From CAIOYC01 sp964243985 (GTDB lineage Bacteria > Pseudomonadota > Alphaproteobacteria > Caulobacterales > Caulobacteraceae), in contig CAXTHJ010000097.1 of NCBI GenBank assembly GCA_964243985.1, forward strand, positions 1-8,744: a stretch of 8,744 nucleotides of DNA. The letters are read 5' to 3'. Position 1 is the stretch's first letter. Each line of letters opens with the position of its first letter. The translations under genes and the position numbers were made by a program. The notes under the pieces are model-generated. The model searched no databases and was not told the DNA's origin. It was given only the letters and a program-made list of their open reading frames with translations. Positions 1-5,178 of this stretch are shown here, piece after piece.

Positions 1-144
1 TGAATAAGCTGATCCTCGCCGCCGCCGCTTTGCACTGGGCCTTGTTGGCGTTGCCGGCCTTAGTGCAGTCATAGTTCTTGGCGAAGGAAAGGCCTGGCGC
101 GGCGACGATGGCGAGCGCGGCGGCGGCGAGGATCAGCTTATTCA
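1..144. repeat. Perfect 28-bp inverted repeat at the window edge
   Basis: Bases 1-28 are the exact reverse complement of bases 117-144, separated by 88 bp. The right arm is the start of the small secreted gene (from the second base of its ATG), so the left arm is a second, oppositely oriented copy of those first codons. Identity stops at base 29, and the left arm is cut by the window edge and may be longer. It is either a genuine partial inverted duplication or a fold-back artefact at a contig end. Confidence 0.85.
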
Positions 145-145
145 T
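1..145 (-). CDS. Small secreted protein, 3' end outside the window
   Basis: Reading leftward from the ATG at 145 the frame stays open to the window edge (48 codons). Residues 1-22 form a clear Sec signal peptide: MNK, then an Ala/Leu-rich core and a probable cleavage after LSFA. The mature part starts KNYDCTKAGNANKAQCKAA, with two cysteines and many Lys/Asn residues. A GGAG lies 9 nt upstream of the ATG, so the start is well supported. I recall short periplasmic proteins with a KNYDCTKAGN-like start in Caulobacterales but know no function for them. The last visible codons (AAAARISLF) lie inside an inverted repeat that copies the gene's own first codons, so the C-terminus seen here may not be real. 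The gene lies downstream of phaB on the same strand, 111 nt after its stop, and may or may not share its transcript. Confidence 0.6.
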   Translation of the reverse strand, partial: MNKLILAAAALAIVAAPGLSFAKNYDCTKAGNANKAQCKAAAARISLF

Positions 146-256
146 GTGGCGTTTCTCCGGGATGAGGTCGGTCCCATGTTGCGAGACGCCGTAAGCTTGA
201 CCCGTCAGCGCCCGCACGTCCATCGCCGCCGCCTTACAAGATCGCAAACTAGGCCA

Positions 257-982
257 TCACCCTACGCCGTACTGCCCGCCGTTCACCGTCACGGTGGAGC
301 CGGTGGTGAAGCTGGCGTCCTCCCGGGCGAGAAACGCGACGCAGGCGGCGATCTCGCTGGCGTGGCCGAGGCGACCGACCGGGATGGTGGCGACGATCTT
401 TTCCAACACATTGGCGGGCACCCCGGACATCATCTCGGTGTCGATATAGCCCGGCGCCACGCAGTTAACCGTTATGCCCTTGGTGGCGGTCTCCTGCGCC
501 AGCGCCTTGGTGAAGCCGATCACACCGGCCTTGGCGGCGGAATAGTTGGTCTGGCCCATCTGGCCCTTCTGGCCGTTGATGGAGGAGATGTTGATGATGC
601 GGCCGTATCGGCGCTCCCGCATCCCCTCTATCACCTGCCGGCTCATGTTGAAGATGGAGGCGAGGTTGACGAAGATCACCTCGTTCCACTGTTCGGGCGT
701 CATCTTGTGCAGCATGGCGTCGCGAGTGATGCCGGCGTTGTTGACCAGGACGTCAATGGGACCAAGTTCGGCCTCTACTTCTTTGACCGCCCGTTCGCAG
801 TCCTTGAAGTCGCCCACATTACCCTTGACGATCATCACACCGTGGTCCTGGGCGCAAGCTTTGGCGGCCGCTTCGTTTCCGGCGTAGCCCGCCGCCACCT
901 TGAAGCCGTCCTGTTTTAGACGCTCGACGATGGCGAGGCCGATGCCCCGCGTGCCGCCGGTCACCATTGCTACCCGCGCCAT
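257..982 (-). CDS. phaB: Acetoacetyl-CoA reductase (NADPH-type, PhaB)
   Basis: PhaB reduces acetoacetyl-CoA to (R)-3-hydroxybutyryl-CoA, the second step of PHB synthesis, in the cytoplasm. The 241-residue protein is a full-length short-chain dehydrogenase. It has the cofactor-binding TGGTRGIG at 8-15, NNAG at 81-84, and the catalytic Ser134, Tyr147 and Lys151 (YSAAK). The stretch INGQKGQMGQTNYSAAK closely matches the Cupriavidus PhaB active-site region and separates it from FabG, to which it is related; a Met replaces the Phe usual in QFGQ. The PGYIDTEM loop also fits PhaB. The ATG is preceded by a GGGAG 8 nt upstream. The gene follows phaA by 82 nt on the same strand, with no terminator seen between, so a phaA-phaB operon is likely. 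The ribosome binding site can pair with the core of the sRNA at 4147-4230 (see findings). Confidence 0.95.
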   Translation of the reverse strand: MARVAMVTGGTRGIGLAIVERLKQDGFKVAAGYAGNEAAAKACAQDHGVMIVKGNVGDFKDCERAVKEVEAELGPIDVLVNNAGITRDAMLHKMTPEQWNEVIFVNLASIFNMSRQVIEGMRERRYGRIINISSINGQKGQMGQTNYSAAKAGVIGFTKALAQETATKGITVNCVAPGYIDTEMMSGVPANVLEKIVATIPVGRLGHASEIAACVAFLAREDASFTTGSTVTVNGGQYGVG

Positions 983-1064
983 ACCGTTTCTCCCTCGTTC
1001 AAACCGATCTAGCGCCGGCTCCGAGTATTGTTAACGCCCCAGCCGATTTGGAGACTGGCGCCGC

Positions 1065-2252
1065 TTAATCCCGCTCCACACACAAGGCCACCCCCATCCC
1101 GCCGCCGATGCAGAGTGTGGCAAGGCCCTTCTTAGCGCCCGAGGCCTTCATTTCGTGGACTAAGGTGGTGAGGATGCGGGCGCCGGACGCGCCGATGGGG
1201 TGGCCGATAGCGATGGCGCCGCCATTAACGTTCACCTTGGTGATGTCGAGGCCGAGCTCCTTCACCACACAAAGGGACTGGGCGGCGAAAGCTTCGTTGG
1301 ATTCGATCAAATCCAGGTCGCCAACGGTCCAGCCGGCCTTCTCCAACGCCTTCTTCGACGCCGGGATCGGGCCGGTGCCCATGATCTCGGGCGCGACGCC
1401 CGCGTTGGCCCAGGAGACGATGCGGGCCAGGGGCTCGATGCCCCGCTTCATGGCCTCCTCGGCGGTCATGAGCACGATGGCGGCGGCGCCGTCGTTGATG
1501 CCCGAAGCGTTTGCGGCGGTGACCGAGCCCTCCTTGTTGAAGACAGGCTTCAAGGCGGCCATCGCTTCATAGGTCGCGCCGTGGCGGATGAACTCGTCCT
1601 TGTCGACCACCACATCGCCCTTGCGGCCCTTTATGGTGACGGGAACGATCTGGCTGTCGAACCTGCCGGCCTTCTGCGCCGCTTCGGCCTTGTTCTGAGA
1701 GGCGACGGCGAACCTATCCTGGTCCTCGCGTGTGATCTGCCAGCGAGACGCGATGTTCTCGGCGGTCTGGCCCATGTGGTAGCCATGGAAGGCGTCCCAG
1801 AGGCCGTCCTTGATCATGGTGTCGATGAGCTGCAGGTCGCCCATCTTCTGACCGGCGCGGAGGTTCTGGGCGTGAGGCGCCTGGCTCATGCTCTCCTGCC
1901 CGCCGCAGACCACGATCTCCGCGTCGCCCTGCGCGATCTGCTGGTAGCCTAGGGCCACCGATCGAAGCCCGGAACCGCAAAGCTGGTTCAGGGACCAGGC
2001 CGGGCTCTCCACGGGGATACCTGCCTTCACCGCCGCTTGCCGCGCCGGACCCTGACCAGCGCCGGCCTGCAGCACTTGGCCAAGGATCACCTCATCAACG
2101 TCGGCGGCGTCGATGCCCGCCGCCTTTAGCGCCGCTCGAATGGCGATGGCGCCGAGTTCGTGGGCCGGAAGGCTGGCAAGGGCGCCGTTGAAGGCGCCCA
2201 CCGGGGTTCTGACGGCGGCGGCGATGACGATCTCAGAGTTGGCGGCGGGCAT
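1065..2252 (-). CDS. phaA: Acetyl-CoA acetyltransferase (biosynthetic thiolase, PhaA)
   Basis: This enzyme condenses two acetyl-CoA to acetoacetyl-CoA, the first step toward PHB. At 395 residues it has the normal length for a biosynthetic thiolase. All catalytic residues are visible: the nucleophile Cys92 in NQLCGSG, Asn319 in NEAFAAQS, His351 in GHPIGASG, and Cys381 in CIGGGMG. The spacing is the same as in Zoogloea thiolase with a +3 offset. The start is ATG 2252; upstream is a weak GGA-type ribosome binding site (TTTGGA). A TATAAC at 2269-2274 could be a -10 box giving a very short leader, but I see no convincing -35. It is divergent from phaR, the PHB regulator, and probably co-transcribed with phaB. 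A fatty-acid or ketone-body thiolase role is the alternative, but the phaB and phaR neighbours favour PHB. Confidence 0.95.
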   Translation of the reverse strand: MPAANSEIVIAAAVRTPVGAFNGALASLPAHELGAIAIRAALKAAGIDAADVDEVILGQVLQAGAGQGPARQAAVKAGIPVESPAWSLNQLCGSGLRSVALGYQQIAQGDAEIVVCGGQESMSQAPHAQNLRAGQKMGDLQLIDTMIKDGLWDAFHGYHMGQTAENIASRWQITREDQDRFAVASQNKAEAAQKAGRFDSQIVPVTIKGRKGDVVVDKDEFIRHGATYEAMAALKPVFNKEGSVTAANASGINDGAAAIVLMTAEEAMKRGIEPLARIVSWANAGVAPEIMGTGPIPASKKALEKAGWTVGDLDLIESNEAFAAQSLCVVKELGLDITKVNVNGGAIAIGHPIGASGARILTTLVHEMKASGAKKGLATLCIGGGMGVALCVERD

Positions 2253-2419
2253 GACGTTTCCAAAGTCCGTTATAGTTTTTGCGGTGCGGAAACTGGCATA
2301 AAGCCCAAGCTTTGGCCATGCGCCCCTTACCGCAGGCGCCCACTAGCGTTTAAATGGATTTCGGCGTTATCGTGCGCTGCAAAAGATCGGCGCTCAAGCC
2401 GAAGCTCGGAGGAATGATT
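2253..2419. promoter_or_regulatory. Divergent phaA / phaR control region
   Basis: This is the non-coding space between the divergent phaA and phaR genes, taking the TTG start for phaR. A TATAAC on the minus strand at 2269-2274 is the only -10-like box seen for phaA. The region holds several TGC elements (for example TGCGGTGC near 2283 inside TTTTTGCGGTGCGG, and TGCGCTGCA at 2373-2381). PhaR proteins of Paracoccus and Rhodobacter are known to bind TGC-rich sequences and to repress their own gene, so an operator here is plausible. No exact CTGC-N3/4-GCAG dyad was found. The role is inferred from position. Confidence 0.4.
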
Positions 2420-3079
2420 TTGGCCGAAGACGCCCCGCCCGACGGCGGCAAACCCCATCCCGAAAAGATTGCGGCCGGAAAACGCAAGGGCAAGGGGGAA
2501 GACCGCATCGTCATCAAGAAGTACGCGAACCGGCGGCTCTATAACACCGGCTCCTCCTCCTATGTCACGCTGGAGGACTTGTCGGAGCTGGTGAAATCTG
2601 GCGACGACTTCGTGGTCTACGACGCCAAGACAGGAGAGGACATCACCCGCCCGGTCCTGACCCAGATCATCTTCGAGGCGGAGAATTCCGCCACCGGCCA
2701 GAACCTCCTGCCGATCCAGTTCCTGCGCCAGTTGATCCGGCTCTATGGCGACCAGATGCAATCCTTCGTGCCGAGCTATCTTGAAATGTCGCTGGACGGC
2801 TTCGCCAAGCAGCACGAGCGGATGCGCGAGCAGATGGCGGGCACCTTCGCCGCGACGCCGGGCTTTGGCCTTTTCGATGAGCAGGTGAAGCAGAACCTCG
2901 CCCTGTTCGACCGGGCCATCAAGATGTTCACGCCGGGCTTCCCCGCTCGCGCCAATGGGGAGGCCGAGCCTCCGCCGCCTCCTGCCAGCGAGCCCAAGGG
3001 GGACGACCTTGCCGACCTCAAGAGCCAGATCGAAGTCATGCGGGCGCAGATCGACAAGCTGGCGTCCTCCAAGGGCTGA
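2420..3079 (+). CDS. phaR: PHB synthesis regulator PhaR
   Basis: PhaR is a cytoplasmic repressor that binds both DNA and nascent PHB granules and is released from phasin and pha promoters when polymer accumulates. Numbered from the TTG at 2420 (219 aa), residues 29-88 are the PHB_acc_N DNA-binding domain, starting RIVIKKYANRRLYNT and containing SSYVTLEDLSELV and FVVYDAKTGEDITR. Residues about 95-140 are the PHB/phasin-binding repeat (LLPIQFLRQLIRLYGDQM, FVPSYLEMSLDGF). A run of prolines at about 184-190 leads to a C-terminal coiled coil (DLADLKSQIEVMRAQIDKLA). Start choice: GGAGG at 2408-2412 is 7 nt from TTG 2420 but only 1 nt from the in-frame ATG 2414. The upstream ATG at 2354 would add 22 residues that do not look like PhaR. 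The 98-aa gene follows 73 nt later. Confidence 0.92.
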   Translation: MAEDAPPDGGKPHPEKIAAGKRKGKGEDRIVIKKYANRRLYNTGSSSYVTLEDLSELVKSGDDFVVYDAKTGEDITRPVLTQIIFEAENSATGQNLLPIQFLRQLIRLYGDQMQSFVPSYLEMSLDGFAKQHERMREQMAGTFAATPGFGLFDEQVKQNLALFDRAIKMFTPGFPARANGEAEPPPPPASEPKGDDLADLKSQIEVMRAQIDKLASSKG

Positions 3080-3152
3080 ATTCTTCGGAAGGTTAACGGC
3101 GGTGGCGCCTTCATTGCGAAGGGATTAATTCAGAGCCTGGAGGTGCGCCGAA

Positions 3153-3449
3153 ATGACCCGTTTTTCGCATGATCGCCTGCTTCCCGTTCTCGCCGCCGCC
3201 CCTCAAGACAAAGGCTCGCGCGACCAGGACCGGAGCCAGCGCGATCAAGGCGGATCGCGGAGCAGTCGCGCCTTCAGGCCCTCCGATCCCTACGCCGCTC
3301 AGCTTCTTGGACAGGACGGCCAACGGCGGGGTCTGCGCGGCGGCGCTCCGGTGCTGGGCGCCGCTCGCTCCGCCTATCTCGACGCGGAATACTCCGGTGA
3401 ACACGACCGTCGACCGCCCGTCGGCCTGCTCATGAAGAAGGCGATCTGA
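3153..3449 (+). CDS. Conserved-looking 98-aa protein of unknown function downstream of phaR
   Basis: The ATG at 3153 has a GGAGG 9 nt upstream, which supports this frame over the overlapping 3169 frame. Residues 1-45 are polar, charged and probably disordered (rich in D, R, Q, S). The C-terminal half (45-98) looks structured and constrained: DPYAAQLLGQDGQRRGLRGG, then SAYLDAEYSG and DRRPPVGLLMKK. I recall similar GQxGQRRGLRGG / YLxxEWSG / DRRPxxG tails in short alphaproteobacterial proteins of unknown function, but cannot name a family. There is no signal peptide or membrane segment. It is in the same direction as phaR with no terminator seen in the 73-nt gap, so co-transcription is likely and a link to PHB regulation is possible but unproven. 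Confidence 0.75.
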   Translation: MTRFSHDRLLPVLAAAPQDKGSRDQDRSQRDQGGSRSSRAFRPSDPYAAQLLGQDGQRRGLRGGAPVLGAARSAYLDAEYSGEHDRRPPVGLLMKKAI

Positions 3450-3511
3450 GCAGCCCCTGGACCGGCGCGTTTCTTGCTTGTGCTGCTGCGACCCTTGGTT
3501 CGGAGCATCCC

Positions 3512-3583
3512 ATGGCCGCCCGCTTCACCTTCCGCGCGATCGACGTTTTCGTGGTGGCGCTGATCTTCACCGCCCTGACGTGA
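3512..3583 (+). CDS. Possible 23-residue single-helix membrane mini-protein
   Basis: A short open frame encodes MAARFTFRAIDVFVVALIF followed by TALT and a TGA stop. GGAG at 3502-3505 lies 6 nt before the ATG, an ideal spacing. The product has a basic N-terminus and a hydrophobic stretch of about 14 residues, as in small single-helix inner-membrane proteins. It starts 62 nt after the 98-aa gene, same strand, and ends one base before a short GC hairpin, so it could be the last gene of a phaR transcript. Length alone gives no statistical support; conservation in relatives would decide. Confidence 0.4.
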   Translation: MAARFTFRAIDVFVVALIFTALT

Positions 3584-3596
3584 GGCGCAATGCGCC
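3584..3596. other. Short GC hairpin between convergent genes
   Basis: GGCGC-AAT-GCGCC forms a perfect 5-bp stem (6 bp if the A-T pair closes) between the stop of the 23-residue frame and the stop of the membrane-protein gene on the other strand. It sits where a bidirectional terminator would be expected, but neither side has a T tract, so terminator activity is doubtful. Confidence 0.3.
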
Positions 3597-4049
3597 CTAA
3601 CCGTTGATGTCCAGCTGTCGGCGGGACGAGACGATGGTGACAATGAACCCGGCCAGGACGTCCAGCAGCACCATCATCGACAGCAGAAAGAAGGCCGAGG
3701 TCGAAAACGCGCGCGAGAGCAAAAACTCGATTAGGCAGACGATGAAGAGGATCATCGACAGCGAGTGGTTGATGATGGCGATCCGCTGACTGGTGGTGGA
3801 CTTCAAAAGCTCGATGAACAGGATCACCAGGGAGGCGAAGATCATCAGGTCGCCCAAGGTCAGCGCCCAATGCCCGCCGGAGGTCATGGGAATTGAGACC
3901 AGAACCCGGGTCATGGCGTCGTTGGCCTCTACCGAGCCGAACCCGCCCGGCAGCATGAAGGCTACCACAAAGTTGTAGAACAAGACCGGCAAGGCCAGGA
4001 GCGGCAAGGCTGCGAACATGAGAACCGCTTCCCCCGAAGGCCGGCGCAT
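3597..4049 (-). CDS. Four-helix inner-membrane protein of unknown function
   Basis: The protein has four predicted membrane helices. Numbered from the ATG at 4049 (150 aa) these lie near residues 11-32, 62-82, 93-112 and 118-140. Short motifs between them include WALTLGDLMIFASLVILFIE, LLKSTTSQR, INHSLSMILF and VLLDVLAGFIVTIVSSRR; polar residues are concentrated in the loops and at both ends. I believe similar proteins with the INHxLS and LLDVLAGFIVTIVSARR signatures occur across Alphaproteobacteria, without known function. The start is uncertain. The frame is open up to 4265, but that part overlaps the sRNA gene and its terminator, so starts above 4147 are unlikely. Candidates are ATG 4130 (178 aa, no good ribosome binding site), ATG 4049, and ATG 4019 (GGAAG 8 nt upstream). 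I chose 4049 because MRRPSGEAVLMFAALP looks like a natural N-terminus. Confidence 0.75.
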   Translation of the reverse strand: MRRPSGEAVLMFAALPLLALPVLFYNFVVAFMLPGGFGSVEANDAMTRVLVSIPMTSGGHWALTLGDLMIFASLVILFIELLKSTTSQRIAIINHSLSMILFIVCLIEFLLSRAFSTSAFFLLSMMVLLDVLAGFIVTIVSSRRQLDING

Positions 4050-4146
4050 GGGCCAAAGCAACGGTCGCCCGATTTGAGGCAAAGGGCAAGGCGACGCCCG
4101 TCCCCGGAGAATTTTCCAGAAACGGCGCATCGCTTTCACGCCCAAG

Positions 4147-4176
4147 AAAAAAGCCGCGCCCTCTGCAAGGCGCGGC
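4147..4176 (-). terminator. Rho-independent terminator of the mmgR-like sRNA
   Basis: On the minus strand GCCGCGCC and GGCGCGGC form a perfect 8-bp GC stem with an 8-nt loop (TTGCAGAG), followed directly by TTTTTT (4152-4147). It is the only textbook intrinsic terminator I see in the window. It is oriented away from any complete protein gene, which is what first marks this stretch as an RNA gene. Confidence 0.9.
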
Positions 4177-4230
4177 GTTGAGTCTAGGGAGGAAACGCCC
4201 ACAAGGGCGACAGCGTCAGGGACGCCGGAT
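4147..4230 (-). ncRNA. mmgR: mmgR-like (suhB / alpha-r8 family) trans-acting sRNA
   Basis: Read on the minus strand from a predicted +1 near 4230, the RNA would be about 84 nt. It has a GCGUC-CCU-GACGC hairpin (4225-4213), a CGCCC-UUGU-GGGCG hairpin (4209-4196), the unpaired decamer UUUCCUCCCU (4195-4186), a short linker, and a terminator hairpin followed by six U. From memory, this order and exactly this decamer define the alphaproteobacterial MmgR family (Rfam suhB), about 77 nt in S. meliloti. There mmgR mutants accumulate excess PHB, with effects on phasin expression. The C-rich core suggests pairing with Shine-Dalgarno sequences, probably with Hfq at the terminator U tail. It lies alone between two divergent protein genes, with its own promoter. 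No plus-strand gene uses the complementary AGGGAGGAAA as a ribosome binding site. Identification rests on pattern memory; a covariance-model search would settle it. Confidence 0.8.
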
Positions 4231-4236
4231 ATTGTT

Positions 4237-4265
4237 TTTGTACGCTGCAGCGCAAAAAATGTCAA
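4237..4265 (-). promoter_or_regulatory. Sigma-70-type promoter of the sRNA
   Basis: TTGACA (4265-4260) and TACAAA (4242-4237) are separated by exactly 17 nt on the minus strand, placing +1 near 4230. The -35 matches the consensus fully and the -10 in four of six positions. The spacer carries a 10-bp palindrome CGCTGCAGCG (4243-4252) that a repressor could use. A second dyad, GCGAG-TCG-CTCGC (4275-4287), lies just upstream of the -35. Confidence 0.75.
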
Positions 4266-4395
4266 GGGCGATATTGCGAGTCGCTCGCGCTAATGCTTTT
4301 TTGGGTGATGATGGAGGTGTGGCGCCAACGCACTAGCGGGCCACAACGCTTATCTCCGCCGCGGTGCTGTCCAAAAACCGCCCCAGTCGACGGCG

Positions 4396-5178
4396 ATGAC
4401 GTTGGACATGTACGCCTGTGCGGCTCGCCTTATTGCTGTTGCGACCTTGGCCCTGGCGGGAATCGGATTCGGCGGACCCGCCGACGCTCTGGAACATTCC
4501 AGCCTCGGCGACTTCCTGTTCGGCACGACCCGCGCCGCTCCGGCGGCGCCGGCCGTGGCCCGGTATCAGGTGGAGGACGGCGGCGGCAGCTTCGTCCTTG
4601 ATGTAGCGCCCGGCAAACCGGCTTTCCTGAAATTCGAGGGTAGCGGCGAGATCTGGGCCCTGCGCCCCACCCCTGGGCCTCGCGGCGACATCATCTACAA
4701 AAACGACATGGACGAGCCGGTGGTCCGCGCCACCCGCCTCGGCGGCGTGACCGTGTTCACCCAGGACCAGCCCGAAGGGATGCCCGCCGCCTTCATGGGC
4801 CAGGCTCAGCCGCCCCGCATGGCGCTGGACATCGGGCCCGAGGCGCTGTGGAACATCTTCGTGCAAGCCAGCGCCCGCGCCAGCCACATGGCCGAGCATC
4901 TTGTGGTGTTCGAGGGACCGCAGGACGTCACCGCCGCCACCGCGCCCGTGTTCGCCGACGCGGCGATCCTGACCTCCCAGGCCTTCCTCAAGGTGGGAGC
5001 CCGGGGCAAGGCCGGAAAAGTCCTGATCGCCCGCTTCGCCAAGGTGGAGTTCAACGCCGGCAGGGGCGCCGCCGCCTCGGCCAGAGGGCAGGTGGTGAAA
5101 ATCACCGTTTGTCCGGATCAAGGGATCGCGGGCCGCCCCTCATCGCAACGCATCGCCAGCGTGATCTCGCGGAAGTAG
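4396..5178 (+). CDS. Secreted protein resembling the DUF4908 family
   Basis: The 260-residue protein begins with a signal peptide (basic residue near 11, hydrophobic ARLIAVATLALAGIGFG, probable cleavage after ADA near residue 31), so it should be exported to the periplasm. The rest is soluble, with a linker rich in Ala/Pro (about 46-54), then ARYQVEDGGGSFVLD, PAFLKFEGSGEIWALRPTPG, RGDIIYKNDMDEPVVRATRL and GGVTVFTQDQPEGMPAA. From memory these match the Caulobacteraceae DUF4908 family, whose function is unknown; I cannot assign an enzymatic role. No strong ribosome binding site precedes ATG 4396; ATG 4408 (residue 5) is an equally possible start and would still leave a full signal peptide. The TAG stop at 5176-5178 abuts the recR stop on the other strand with no gap. 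Confidence 0.8.
   Translation: MTLDMYACAARLIAVATLALAGIGFGGPADALEHSSLGDFLFGTTRAAPAAPAVARYQVEDGGGSFVLDVAPGKPAFLKFEGSGEIWALRPTPGPRGDIIYKNDMDEPVVRATRLGGVTVFTQDQPEGMPAAFMGQAQPPRMALDIGPEALWNIFVQASARASHMAEHLVVFEGPQDVTAATAPVFADAAILTSQAFLKVGARGKAGKVLIARFAKVEFNAGRGAAASARGQVVKITVCPDQGIAGRPSSQRIASVISRK

Noticed and set aside
146..919. Long plus-strand open frame opposite phaB
   Set aside because: It is the complement of a well-supported phaB and its composition (Gly/His/Asp-rich, no motifs) is typical of antisense frames in GC-rich DNA.
1200..1952. Long plus-strand open frame opposite phaA
   Set aside because: It is antisense to the thiolase, whose catalytic residues are intact; no domain or ribosome binding site supports the antisense frame.
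3430..4089. 219-codon minus-strand frame overlapping the membrane-protein gene
   Set aside because: Its product is a low-motif Arg/His-rich chain, while the frame ending at 3597 encodes four clean membrane helices.
4186..4195. AGGGAGGAAA on the plus strand as a strong ribosome binding site
   Set aside because: No ATG, GTG or TTG opens a meaningful frame at the right distance downstream; it is explained as the complement of the sRNA core.
4333..5121. 262-codon minus-strand frame opposite the DUF4908-like gene
   Set aside because: It has an antisense composition; the plus frame has a signal peptide and recognisable family motifs.
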